This document shows, in pieces, positions 49,918 to 57,678 of a DNA stretch of 64,000 nucleotides. Below the pieces are notes generated by a model. It searched no databases and was not told the origin of the DNA. It saw only the letters and a list, made by a program, of their open reading frames with translations. How positions within the stretch are numbered: position 1 is the stretch's first letter; the number at the start of each line of letters is the position of its first letter. The DNA is from Clostridium_AD estertheticum_D (GTDB lineage Bacteria > Bacillota > Clostridia > Clostridiales > Clostridiaceae). The stretch lies in assembly GCF_018861295.1 (NCBI RefSeq), contig NZ_JAHLDM010000023.1, positions 1 through 64,000 of the forward strand, written 5' to 3'. A program made the translations under genes and the position numbers.

Positions 49918-51615
49918 TTACTTTTCCCGAAGATTGGCTTCATAGCTGTCAAAAAACTTGAAATCAGTCTTATCTGGTATCGAAATAGTGTGGATGTTAG
50001 CTCCAAGATCCAGGGTTTGATCCTTCTGATTATCATAAGCTACCCACTCAGGTAGCCCTTTGCCGTTAGGATTACCTGTTGTAGCAAAGTTTATCCAGTA
50101 TGAAGACATAGCATCTGACAAATTTTTGTCTGTATCTGTGTAGGGAAGACCCAAGAATTTTAGATTACTATAAGCATACGCAATCTCTGAGGAGTGATAA
50201 GCACCTAACTTCTTCATTCTAGCGGGACCAGGGTGTACACGATCAAAATAATAGTAATAGACTTTTGATTTTCCTGTTTGGTTTTGCAAATTTGCCCAAG
50301 TATGCATGTGCCAAGCAAACCATTGATTCCTTCCACTGTCTAATTGTGACTTTAACGCCTCACTATTAGTGCTTGAAGGATATAATTTAAAAAATTCATC
50401 TGCTTTATCTTTATAGGTCATTATCACATCTGATTTAAACTTGTCCGCATTCTTAGCTGACTTCATTGGCCAAGGTAATGTTAGGAACAAAGAACCTTCA
50501 TCAGAATTATTACCAATGATAACTGGTACGTCATTTTGTTTACCTGCTGCAAAAATGTTATAAATGGTATCAGGTAAAAGATACCCATCTATAATTGGTC
50601 TTGTGGTTAAATTCTTGGAAACTTTAAGTAAATAACTTGAAGACATTTTGCGTAAATCAGAAATAGAAGCGTTTTTTTGAGAGTCAGCAAATTTCATCCC
50701 AGCTCGCTCTGCTTGAGCTAATGTTTGTGTTAGACCACCACTTACCCCTCTACTTCCGAAAATTGCACCACTTTCACCAATTGCACGTTGAAACAGACCT
50801 TTTGTAATCGGTGATGCAACCAGAGCATTTACACACATGGACCCTGCGGATTCTCCAGCTATTGTTACATTATTAGGATCACCACCAAATCCTGCAATGT
50901 TGTTTTTTATCCACTTAAGAGCAGCAACCTGGTCCAAAATTCCGTAGTTCCCCGAGGAGTTAGTCTCTGATTCTCTGGTTAACTCTGGATTAGCCATGAA
51001 ACCAAAAATACCAAGGCGATAGTTTAAAGTTACAAATACTACACCTTTTTTTGCCATTGCTTCACCGTTATAGGCATCAATGGAACCAGCTCCAGTGAGA
51101 AAGGAACCACCATGTATGAAGACTATCACCGGTCGATGTTCATTGGTGGATTTTGAACCAGTCCAAACATTTAAATATAGACAGTCCTCACTTACGGCTT
51201 CATTGTTTTTTATAGTAAAATTATCAAACTCAGAGGTTCCAAGAGATAAAGCGAGCAACTTTGATGCAAATGCGGGAGTTTTCCGCTGCATGGCACAGTC
51301 TGAAAAATGATCAGCTGTACGCACTCCATTCCATGACTTAGGGGGTTGAGGTGCTTTCCAGCGAAGTTGACCAACTGGTGGGGTTGCATAAGGTAGTCCA
51401 GCAAATACTTTAATAGATTTATCAGAATTATATACACCTGAAACTAAGCCATTTTCTGTTTTTACCGTTTCAGTAGGGATGGGTTTTCCAGAAGTAATTA
51501 CTGCCTTATCTATGAGTGTTGGATAAGTAAAGTTTAGTAGGAAAGGAAGCAAAAAACTTAGTTCCAAATCCTTCCTAATCGTAACAACAGTACTGTAACT
51601 CATATCTTTTCTCAT
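49918..51615 (-). CDS. Type-B carboxylesterase (para-nitrobenzyl esterase family)
   Basis: 565 residues. It begins with a hydrophobic stretch (about 20-35, L-S-F-L-L-P-F-L-L) that may be an export signal or anchor, then G-L-P-Y-A-T-P-P-V-G-Q-L-R-W, E-D-C-L-Y-L-N-V-W, oxyanion F-I-H-G-G-S-F, nucleophile G-E-S-A-G-S, acid S-D-E-G-S and His in G-A-Y-H-S-S-E-I. All catalytic residues are present. It hydrolyses carboxylic esters; substrate unknown. Upstream lies an operator-like interleaved palindrome (51632-51673) and a MarR remnant. A 47-bp copy of part of this gene sits at 43311. Confidence 0.93.
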   Translation of the reverse strand: MRKDMSYSTVVTIRKDLELSFLLPFLLNFTYPTLIDKAVITSGKPIPTETVKTENGLVSGVYNSDKSIKVFAGLPYATPPVGQLRWKAPQPPKSWNGVRTADHFSDCAMQRKTPAFASKLLALSLGTSEFDNFTIKNNEAVSEDCLYLNVWTGSKSTNEHRPVIVFIHGGSFLTGAGSIDAYNGEAMAKKGVVFVTLNYRLGIFGFMANPELTRESETNSSGNYGILDQVAALKWIKNNIAGFGGDPNNVTIAGESAGSMCVNALVASPITKGLFQRAIGESGAIFGSRGVSGGLTQTLAQAERAGMKFADSQKNASISDLRKMSSSYLLKVSKNLTTRPIIDGYLLPDTIYNIFAAGKQNDVPVIIGNNSDEGSLFLTLPWPMKSAKNADKFKSDVIMTYKDKADEFFKLYPSSTNSEALKSQLDSGRNQWFAWHMHTWANLQNQTGKSKVYYYYFDRVHPGPARMKKLGAYHSSEIAYAYSNLKFLGLPYTDTDKNLSDAMSSYWINFATTGNPNGKGLPEWVAYDNQKDQTLDLGANIHTISIPDKTDFKFFDSYEANLREK

Positions 51616-51631
51616 GGATTAATCCCCTTTC

Positions 51632-51673
51632 TATACTTGATACACATATAATTGATATATCAAGTATATGTGT
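51632..51673. promoter_or_regulatory. Two interleaved palindromes before the carboxylesterase
   Basis: TATACTTGATA (51632-51642) pairs with TATCAAGTATA (51658-51668), and ACACATATA (51642-51650) pairs with TATATGTGT (51665-51673). The site lies between the carboxylesterase and the end of a broken MarR gene and is probably that regulator's operator. Confidence 0.65.
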
Positions 51674-51680
51674 AAAAAAA

Positions 51681-51812
51681 TTATTTTTCTATATTATTTA
51701 TCAACTTCTTTAATAAATCATTCAATGTAGACATTTCTTCTTCAGTAAAAATAGAATTTAACTTTTCTGATATCTCTTTAGCAATTGGAGCTATTTTTTC
51801 TACAAGCACTTA
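51681..51812 (-). pseudogene. MarR family regulator, C-terminal fragment
   Basis: The minus-strand frame reads V-E-K-I-A-P-I-A-K-E-I-S-E-K-L-N-S-I-F and then T-E-E-E-M-S-T-L-N-D-L-L-K-K-L, which is the C-terminal dimerisation helix of a MarR protein. The DNA-binding part is missing; the membrane-protein gene begins right behind. Loss of this regulator may leave the carboxylesterase deregulated. Confidence 0.7.
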
Positions 51813-51817
51813 TAAAA

Positions 51818-52255
51818 TTAATTCCGCTTGTCATGATAAAAATAACTACTTATTACAGCAATGAACATAATTGAAGTAGTTATGCCAAAGCAACAAAAAA
51901 TGCCGAGAAACACCTCATTTTTCGTTACTCTCCATGCAATCATTGATAGTATTGAAACAGTAGCACAAATGAATAGTGTAATATTAAAAGCACTGGCTTC
52001 TGATTTCATATTAACTAAATTTACTCGTTCATCATCATTTTGATCATCTTTTTTTGTACATTTGCTACTCAAACTTCTCCATACTGACGTCACTCCAAAC
52101 AGGATACAAAAAACATCCACTATAATAGACTTGGTATTTCTTAAAGCACTTAAATTATCAAACTGCTTAATTGTACTTGGAATGCTAAGTAATGCTAACA
52201 ATAAAAATACTATGCCACTCCAAAATTTCTTTTTATTATATATTTTTTTCTTCAT
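51818..52255 (-). CDS. Membrane protein paired with XRE regulator
   Basis: 145 residues with four hydrophobic segments (about 12-27, 45-60, 92-108 and 115-138) and a charged central loop (K-C-T-K-K-D-D-Q-N-D-D-E-R). The start overlaps the XRE gene end by 20 bp, showing translational coupling. XRE plus small multi-helix membrane protein pairs are frequent in Firmicutes; the membrane protein may respond to a signal and control the regulator. No named family is recognised. Confidence 0.7.
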   Translation of the reverse strand: MKKKIYNKKKFWSGIVFLLLALLSIPSTIKQFDNLSALRNTKSIIVDVFCILFGVTSVWRSLSSKCTKKDDQNDDERVNLVNMKSEASAFNITLFICATVSILSMIAWRVTKNEVFLGIFCCFGITTSIMFIAVISSYFYHDKRN

Positions 52256-52457
52256 TTTCTAAATTCTCCTTTAAACAATATAATTTTTCAATAGTGGTGT
52301 TGAAAACGCATGCTATCTTATACGCCAGCATAATAGAGGGGTTATACTGTCCTTTTTCAAGTGAAATAATTGTTCTTGATGAAACTGAAACTAAATCAGA
52401 AAGCTGCTGTTGAGTGATATTTGCTATGGTTCGTAATTCTTTTACTCTGTTTTTCAC
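52236..52457 (-). CDS. XRE-family small DNA-binding protein (YgzD-like)
   Basis: 73 residues, a single helix-turn-helix_3 domain: R-V-K-E-L-R-T-I-A-N-I-T-Q-Q-Q-L-S-D-L-V-S-V-S and then R-T-I-I-S-L-E-K-G-Q-Y-N-P-S. It starts with GTG behind TGGAGGTG. A long palindrome (52478-52511) lies in its promoter region, an expected self-operator. It is co-expressed with the membrane protein downstream. Confidence 0.9.
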   Translation of the reverse strand: MKNRVKELRTIANITQQQLSDLVSVSSRTIISLEKGQYNPSIMLAYKIACVFNTTIEKLYCLKENLENEEKNI

Positions 52458-52477
52458 TTATACACCTCCAAATAACA

Positions 52478-52511
52478 TGAAATAAGCTTCATGTGAAGCT
52501 TGTTTCATGTT
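52478..52511. promoter_or_regulatory. Near-perfect palindrome before the XRE gene
   Basis: CATGAAATAAGCTTCA and TGAAGCTTGTTTCATG (16-bp arms, one mismatch, 2-bp centre). A minus-strand promoter TTGACA-N17-TAACAT lies just upstream (about 52533-52505), so the dyad overlaps the start of transcription and should be the XRE operator. Confidence 0.7.
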
Positions 52512-52629
52512 ATCACTATATAAACATATTGTCAATAAATAGATAACAGAAATCTGTTTTTAAAAATCACTGTTAATCAAATTCTTTGATAAGTTTTATT
52601 AAACTTATAAGGTAACTAATTAAAGATAT

Positions 52630-52695
52630 AAACAATAAAAATGTAACTAATGTATTAATAAATCTTTTAATACATTAGTTACATTTTTATTGTTT
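52630..52695. repeat. Free-standing perfect hairpin, 29-bp arms
   Basis: The arms at 52630-52658 and 52667-52695 are perfect complements with an 8-nt loop (TAAATCTT). No gene lies within 170 bp on either side. It is far longer than a normal terminator and has no T-run of its own beyond the stem. It could be a miniature inverted-repeat element, a structured RNA or an origin-like fold-back. Confidence 0.85.
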
Positions 52696-52994
52696 CTGCA
52701 TACTATAACTTATATGGAAATTTATGTATTGTCAAAAAATTACTCAAGTACGAGGTTTAACACTACCAATAGAAGAATATAATTATTACATTTAACATAA
52801 AATAATACCTATTAAGAAAGTTTGGCTGCGACATAGAACATAACGGTTACCAATGCTATTAATTTATAAAATACCCAGCGGGTACAGCCGACATGCCGGG
52901 ATCAATATTCAATATGTAATTTTAAAAGCATTTCATTTAAAAATTACAATAAATAAGGTTTTAAAGTATGCAAATAAACAAATAGACCCAAAGA
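52696..52994. other. Intergenic stretch with a GC-rich patch
   Basis: No gene is supported. The patch CCCAGCGGGTACAGCCGAC and the following ATGCCGGGA (52867-52894) stands out by GC content from its AT-rich surroundings and may be the relic of a foreign element; I could not identify it. Confidence 0.3.
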
Positions 52995-53026
52995 TAAGAG
53001 AGGTGTATAAAATCTCTCTTATCTAA
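52995..53026 (-). terminator. Terminator of the 53.0-kb membrane protein gene
   Basis: AGATAAGAGAG and CTCTCTTATCT form an 11-bp stem 6 bp after the stop codon on the minus strand. Confidence 0.75.
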
Positions 53027-53031
53027 CATGG

Positions 53032-53289
53032 TTACTTTCTGCCAACAAACAATTTCATTAGCATATCACTAACTAATATTGCTGTATTTGCAAGTTGGCC
53101 CTTGTAAATACAAATGCCTGCTATAATCCCTATGACTACGGTAGAAAGCACTATATTTAAAAAAGGAAGAAAGTGTCTATTATCAATAAAATCAATAATA
53201 AACTTGTGGTTTTCTTTTGTTTCTAACAACATTAATTCATTTGTTTTAGTTTTTGGTTTCGGTTTTGAATTTGATTTTCTTGTTGACAT
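53032..53289 (-). CDS. Small one-helix membrane protein, unknown
   Basis: 85 residues from ATG 53289, which has AAGGAGTG 7 nt upstream; the frame is open further but those codons fall into hairpin sequence. A Lys/Pro/Thr-rich basic N-terminus (S-K-P-K-P-K-T-K-T-N) is followed by a polar stretch, one membrane helix (about 50-70, I-V-L-S-T-V-V-I-G-I-I-A-G-I) and a short amphipathic tail (L-V-S-D-M-L-M-K-L-F-V-G-R-K). Size and form would suit a holin-like or bacteriocin-associated protein, but no family is recognised. Its 5' leader contains two hairpins with complementary loops. Confidence 0.6.
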   Translation of the reverse strand: MSTRKSNSKPKPKTKTNELMLLETKENHKFIIDFIDNRHFLPFLNIVLSTVVIGIIAGICIYKGQLANTAILVSDMLMKLFVGRK

Positions 53290-53317
53290 AATATACACTC
53301 CTTCTCTTAAATATTTT

Positions 53318-53405
53318 TTGACGATACATTGGTCATATGTATCGTCAATTAAATTTTTAAAAGAACTAAGGTAGCGAAGCATGACCAATGCTATCGCTAC
53401 CTTAG
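53318..53405 (-). promoter_or_regulatory. Leader with two hairpins and complementary loops
   Basis: Hairpin A: TTGACGATACAT (53318-53329) and ATGTATCGTCAA (53337-53348), loop TGGTCAT. Hairpin B: 17-bp arms with one bulge, 53366-53382 and 53388-53405, loop GACCA. Extended loop A, ATTGGTCAT (53328-53336), is the exact complement of loop B, ATGACCAAT (53381-53389), so the two can form a kissing interaction. They lie 29 nt before the start of the 53289 gene. The stretch 53406-53642 shows nothing else. Confidence 0.7.
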
Positions 53406-53642
53406 CAAGGTATGCTTTTGTCAACAAGAAATCAACCGAAACAATTTGTTTATATTACAGCTGCAAACTATGGTCTTAAAAAATCCTCCATATTATCATT
53501 AACATTTCCTCTTTAAGGTTTACTTAAATTATTATAATGATATGGATTACTATACATGTTAATTATACACTATTGTTAAAATTTTACAATACCTTAAATA
53601 TAAAGTTTATTGTTTTATTACCTGTTTTTATTAGATCAACTT

Positions 53643-54434
53643 TTATAATTTAACACTTTGATTATGTTTTGGATTTCCTGCATAATTAAATAATGGAGAT
53701 AATAACTCAAATTCAAAAGATTCTCTACTTATTGCTCCAACCACCTCGCAACTATCATGTAACTTAAGTAAAAAATCAGCCATTTCTTTACTAGTATGAT
53801 AAGTACCAAAAGACTTGTCATAATCATACGCTTCTATATTGTTAGCTACGTTTCCGAAATTTGTTCTTGTAGCTGCCGGTGCTAATACTTTCGCTTGTAA
53901 TTTAGCATTAGATGCTTCCAATTCTCTTGCTAGTCCCTCAGTAAATGTACTTACAAAAAATTTGCTTGCACAATAAGTAACTGCAGTTGGTACAATAATA
54001 TACCCACCCGCAGATGAAACATTTATAAGCTTTGAACCCTCAATATTTTGATAATCACGTACAAATAGTGAAGATAGAATGACCAATGCTTCCACATTAA
54101 GTCGTAACATAGTTTCTATCTTTTCTAAATTTTGATTAGCGACACTATCATAATCACCAAAACCAGCATTGTTTATCCATGTTTCAAGCTGATATGGCTT
54201 TAGGTCTTGATACAATTGATAAACATTTTTAATAATAGATAAATCAGTATCCTTAACTATGACATTTAATGATGAATTATCATTTAAAATCTCCGTTTTT
54301 AATTTTTCCAAATTATCTTTGCTACGAGCAACAATAACTAAATTCTTACCACGTTTTGCAAATGCCTTTGCAGTTTCATATCCTATGCCTGAACTTGCCC
54401 CTGTAATAACTGTGTATTTATTATCTTGTCTCAT
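53643..54434 (-). CDS. Short-chain dehydrogenase/reductase
   Basis: 263 residues, classical SDR. Cofactor loop V-I-T-G-A-S-S-G-I-G-Y near 9-19, N-N-A-G near 88-91, catalytic Ser in I-N-V-S-S-A-G-G and the Y-C-A-S-K pair near 152-156 are all present. The R-S at about 37-38 suggests NADP(H). It reduces or oxidises a small carbonyl or alcohol; the substrate is unknown. It is divergent from a MerR gene, and its promoter has the stretched 19-bp spacer typical for MerR control. AGGAGG precedes the ATG. Confidence 0.92.
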   Translation of the reverse strand: MRQDNKYTVITGASSGIGYETAKAFAKRGKNLVIVARSKDNLEKLKTEILNDNSSLNVIVKDTDLSIIKNVYQLYQDLKPYQLETWINNAGFGDYDSVANQNLEKIETMLRLNVEALVILSSLFVRDYQNIEGSKLINVSSAGGYIIVPTAVTYCASKFFVSTFTEGLARELEASNAKLQAKVLAPAATRTNFGNVANNIEAYDYDKSFGTYHTSKEMADFLLKLHDSCEVVGAISRESFEFELLSPLFNYAGNPKHNQSVKL

Positions 54435-54467
54435 TTGAAAAACCTCCTTTAATATGCTACTATTTTC

Positions 54468-54498
54468 ATTATATAATGTAGAGTTAACTCTATGTCAA
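54468..54498 (-). promoter_or_regulatory. MerR-type promoter of the SDR gene
   Basis: TTGACA (54498-54493) and TATAAT (54473-54468) are separated by 19 bp, and the spacer holds the palindrome TAGAGTTAACTCTA (54478-54491). This is the standard geometry for activation by a MerR-family protein that shortens the spacer by DNA distortion. Confidence 0.85.
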
Positions 54499-54520
54499 AT
54501 ATTAAAAGGAGATTTATAAG

Positions 54521-54889
54521 ATGGATTATTCAATAGGAGAATTTTCAAATCTTACTCAGATAAGCATATACACATTACGCTATTATGAGAAAGAAAATTT
54601 AATTATTCCAAATCGTAAACAAAATGGTAGGCGTTGTTATAGTGAAACTGACGTGAGTTGGATGCAATTTATAAAACGATTAAAAGATACACAAATGCCT
54701 ATTAAGGAAATTCAAAAATATGCCAAGCTGCGTGCTTTAGGTGATTCTACTATGAATGAAAGGATGGAAATGCTGATAAAACATAGAACCGCGCTTAAAG
54801 AAAAAATTGCAAAATCAAATGAACATCTCGAGAAATTAAATGACAAAATTAATTATTATAAAGGGGCAGGACCTTTGGTACATTTATAG
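54521..54889 (+). CDS. MerR family transcriptional regulator
   Basis: 122 residues. N-terminal winged HTH (I-G-E-F-S-N-L-T-Q-I-S-I-Y-T-L-R-Y-Y-E-K-E, then R-R-C-Y-S-E-T-D) and a long dimerisation helix (about 75-115) without an effector domain or metal-binding cysteines. It matches the YyaN/AdhR group, which responds to aldehydes or electrophiles. AAAGGAG precedes the ATG. It probably activates the divergent SDR gene through the palindrome in its 19-bp promoter spacer. Confidence 0.92.
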   Translation: MDYSIGEFSNLTQISIYTLRYYEKENLIIPNRKQNGRRCYSETDVSWMQFIKRLKDTQMPIKEIQKYAKLRALGDSTMNERMEMLIKHRTALKEKIAKSNEHLEKLNDKINYYKGAGPLVHL

Positions 54890-54893
54890 TCTA

Positions 54894-54929
54894 CACACCT
54901 TGAAAAAAATGTTTTAGCTTCAGGGTGTG
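54894..54929 (+). terminator. Terminator after the MerR gene
   Basis: CACACCTTGA and TCAGGGTGTG form a 10-bp stem (one G-T pair) a few bases after the stop codon. Confidence 0.6.
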
Positions 54930-54983
54930 GGTTGTTTAAGTTATATAGAATTTATATATCTTGATAATTTTCACCTTACCATG

Positions 54984-55859
54984 TTAATTTTGCTCATTTT
55001 TAATAAATTGAGTAAATAATTCTAAAAAAAGTTTTATTTCAGAATTGTCTTTTTTCCAGATAACATATGTGAATGAAATTGGATCTTCTATAAGTTTAGA
55101 TTCGATTATCCGAATATCTTTGTTAACTGAATTCTTAAAAATATATATAGGTAAATATGAAATACCTTGATCTGCTTTTATTAGACTTTCAGTTACATGA
55201 ACAGATGATATCCTTGTAATATCAGCTTCTGGAACTATTTCGTAAATTTTATCAATCAAACCTGTCCAATAAGAAGGATGATTGCCTGATAATATACGAT
55301 ATTTTTTTAAAAAATCAATTTCACTTTTTAAATATTTATTTGCCTCCACATTAGGAACTATTAATTTTATTTTTCCCTCACACACATTTTTATAAATTAC
55401 CTTATCCGTATTAGGTAATTTTCTATCTATTCCAATATGATACGTATTCTCTTCTATAGCCTGAGGGATATGATCATCCATAACCGAAATTGAAATATCT
55501 ATATTAGGTGCGACTTCAAAAAAAATCGGCAAAAATTTAGGCATTAAATAAGAAGCTATATAAGATGTTACTACTACATTTAACCTAACCGAATATTTTT
55601 TTTTAGAATTTTTTATTTCATAAATTCCTTTTTCATATGTACTAATTGTTTCAACTGCTATTGAATAAAAAAATTTGCCATCATCTGTTAGAACTATATT
55701 TCTCCCTTTTGCTTCAAAAAGCTTTAGCTTTAAAAGATTTTCTAAGTTCTTTATATGATTAAATACTGAAGTTTGTGTTATAAACAATTCATCTGCTGCT
55801 TTTCTATAATTTTCATATTTTGCAACAACTATAAAGGTGTAATACCATTCTAAATTCAT
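54984..55859 (-). CDS. LysR family transcriptional regulator
   Basis: 291 residues: N-terminal HTH (Y-R-K-A-A-D-E-L-F-I-T-Q-T-S-V-F-N-H-I, then L-E-N-L-L-K-L-K-L-F-E-A-K-G-R) and the substrate-binding-like domain from about 90. It is divergent from the PEBP-family gene at 56069 with about 210 bp between, so it is a likely regulator of that gene. The effector is unknown. The TTTTTTCTCC (minus GGAGAAAA) ribosome site is good. Confidence 0.9.
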   Translation of the reverse strand: MNLEWYYTFIVVAKYENYRKAADELFITQTSVFNHIKNLENLLKLKLFEAKGRNIVLTDDGKFFYSIAVETISTYEKGIYEIKNSKKKYSVRLNVVVTSYIASYLMPKFLPIFFEVAPNIDISISVMDDHIPQAIEENTYHIGIDRKLPNTDKVIYKNVCEGKIKLIVPNVEANKYLKSEIDFLKKYRILSGNHPSYWTGLIDKIYEIVPEADITRISSVHVTESLIKADQGISYLPIYIFKNSVNKDIRIIESKLIEDPISFTYVIWKKDNSEIKLFLELFTQFIKNEQN

Positions 55860-56068
55860 TTTTTCTCCTATCGACCAATCATTAAGATTTCCTTAATAGT
55901 ATATCAAGAAATTACAAATTTTAAAATATATAGTTTTGATGTATTATCTATAACAAAGGGGTTACCATTATGATAAAAATTCAAGTATAAGAGACGGGAT
56001 GCAACAAAGAAATATTCGTAAAGATCTTAAAAAAATTAGGTTGCAAAAAAGAAAGGACATGAGAATTT

Positions 56069-56578
56069 ATGAAAATTAATGTTACAACAGAAAATGGTTA
56101 TTTACCAGCTAAATACTCAAAATTTGCTGAGGAGAAATATCAATATAAAGGAAATCCATGTATATCTTTTCCTATTGAATTTATTGATATTTCGGGCAAA
56201 GTTAAATCTATAGCTATTACTTTTTTAGATCATGATGCTATTCCACTTTGCGGTTTCACTTGGATACACTGGCTAGTTTGTAATATTCCAGCTAACATTA
56301 ACTGTCTTCCAGAAAATATAAGTGTAGATAATAGTCTAAATGTTGTGCAAGGGCAAAATAGCTTTGCATCACCATATGTCGGGGAGACTGATCCTAATAT
56401 AACAAATAGATATGCTGGACCAACTCCACCAGACAAGGAACATGAGTATACACTAAAAGTATATGGGCTCGATAAAAAATTAGATCTAAAGCAAGGATAT
56501 TTCATGAATGATTTTTATAAAGCTATTAATGGCCATGTTGTAGAGTCTGATGAATTAAAAATATTAGCACATTCTTAA
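56069..56578 (+). CDS. PEBP / YbhB-YbcL family (Raf-kinase-inhibitor-like) protein
   Basis: 169 residues. Characteristic PEBP stretches are F-L-D-H-D-A-I-P-L-C-G-F-T-W-I-H-W-L-V-C and then N-I-P-A, followed by Y-V-G-E-T-D-P, Y-A-G-P-T-P-P-D-K-E-H-E-Y-T and L-K-V-Y-G-L-D. The D-H-D and W-I-H-W residues form the conserved anion pocket. The bacterial role is uncertain (possible ligand binding or protease inhibition). It is divergent from a LysR gene. AAAGGAC is a fair ribosome site. A MFS remnant follows directly. Confidence 0.93.
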   Translation: MKINVTTENGYLPAKYSKFAEEKYQYKGNPCISFPIEFIDISGKVKSIAITFLDHDAIPLCGFTWIHWLVCNIPANINCLPENISVDNSLNVVQGQNSFASPYVGETDPNITNRYAGPTPPDKEHEYTLKVYGLDKKLDLKQGYFMNDFYKAINGHVVESDELKILAHS

Positions 56579-56621
56579 ACAGGAGTATTTTATTTTGTTA
56601 AATATCTTCTCTTATTCTTTT

Positions 56622-56797
56622 ATTTTCTATATCAGGAGTCCTCTTTTTATCACTGAATAATGCAAAAAGGTATCTTGAATGTTAGGTACTATTTTTTTTG
56701 TTTCTTTCTTTTGAGATTCAAAACTTTCTTTGATTTTATTTTCAGCCACGCTACGGAAGAAGCTAGTACAGCAGTTTCTTTTTTATCAAAGGTGTTG
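56622..56797 (-). pseudogene. MFS transporter 3' remnant with internal deletion
   Basis: It matches the 3' region of the MFS gene at 60895 on the same strand (for example CACTGAATAATGCAAAAAG; TGAGATTCAAAACTTTCTTT against TGAGCTTCAAAACTTTCTTT). About 73 bp corresponding to 60961-61034 is missing; the break falls between two AAAAAG direct repeats of the intact gene, so slippage or short-repeat recombination explains it. Only about 175 bp survive. From 56798 to 57114 there is no gene; only the AT-rich promoter region of the next operon is seen. Confidence 0.85.
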
Positions 56798-57114
56798 ATA
56801 TTAAATTTTGATATGCCCAAAAGAGGGGTTACCCCCTACTAAGGAAGTTAAACAACTATAGTCATAAAAACAAGCTGTACCAATCATTTAGATAATTCGT
56901 AAGAGTAATCAGAACCATTTTTCTTTTGGAATATATTGAGGATTAAATGTAATATCTTGTAACCAATGCAGTAAGCAAACATAAGTTGTCCATTTCATTT
57001 CTAAGTTATGTATAGAAACCTAATAAACTCTTAAGATTTTTCCCTAGTAATTCTTAATTTATTTGTTATAAAATAAATAAATAAATTAAGTTTATTTGTA
57101 AGGAGAGATTAAGT

Positions 57115-57678
57115 ATGTTTAAGTTCATAAAGGAATTTATTAAAAAGCCAAAATTTATTGGAGCAGTGGCACCAAGTAGTGAATATTTAGCTAAAAAAAT
57201 GATAGAAGATATTAATTTTAAGGAATGTAATTGTATTATAGAATATGGTCCAGGAACAGGTGTTTTCACAGAAAAACTTATTGCAAGAAAAAGAGAGAAC
57301 ACATTATTACTTGTTATTGAGAATAACAAAAAATTTTGTGAGGGTTTATTTAGTATGTACGGCTACAAGAAAAATGTTAAAATTATAAATGATGGGGCAG
57401 AGAATATAAAAAAATATCTAAAACAGTATAATATTAAACAGGTGGACTATGTTGTATCCGGGCTTCCTTTTACGGTATTACCGGTAAGTATTTCAAATAT
57501 TATATTAAAGAATACAAAGGAGATATTAAGCAATGAAGGAGAATTTATAACTTTTCAGTACTCCTTATTAAAAAAAAATTTCTTCAAAAACTATTTTAAT
57601 AGTGTAAAAGTGAAGAAGGCAATGATAAACTTACCACCTGCATATGTATTGAAATGCAGAGTAAATGACGAACTATGA
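57115..57678 (+). CDS. KsgA-fold/phospholipid N-methyltransferase-like protein
   Basis: 187 residues. SAM motif I is I-I-E-Y-G-P-G-T-G-V-F-T-E (about 41-53), V-I-E-N-N-K-K follows as the acidic loop, and V-S-G-L-P-F-T-V-L-P is a N-x-P-F/Y-like motif IV (here S-G-L-P-F). The N-terminus I-K-K-P-K-F-I-G-A-V-A-P-S-S is typical of bacterial phospholipid methyltransferase-like proteins. It likely modifies a membrane lipid or related amine. GGAGAG lies 8 nt before the ATG. It overlaps the VTT gene (ATGA). In-operon neighbours point to envelope stress. Confidence 0.82.
   Translation: MFKFIKEFIKKPKFIGAVAPSSEYLAKKMIEDINFKECNCIIEYGPGTGVFTEKLIARKRENTLLLVIENNKKFCEGLFSMYGYKKNVKIINDGAENIKKYLKQYNIKQVDYVVSGLPFTVLPVSISNIILKNTKEILSNEGEFITFQYSLLKKNFFKNYFNSVKVKKAMINLPPAYVLKCRVNDEL

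Noticed and set aside
52867..52894. GC-rich patch considered as a riboswitch or intron domain V
   Set aside because: It does not match the conserved bases of any riboswitch or of group II domain V that I know; left as an unidentified patch.
53290..53427. N-terminal extension of the 53.0-kb membrane protein
   Set aside because: The extra codons lie in two strong hairpins, and the ribosome site AAGGAGTG is placed for ATG 53289.
55999..56079. 26-codon frame upstream of the PEBP gene
   Set aside because: It overlaps the PEBP start out of frame and has no ribosome site.
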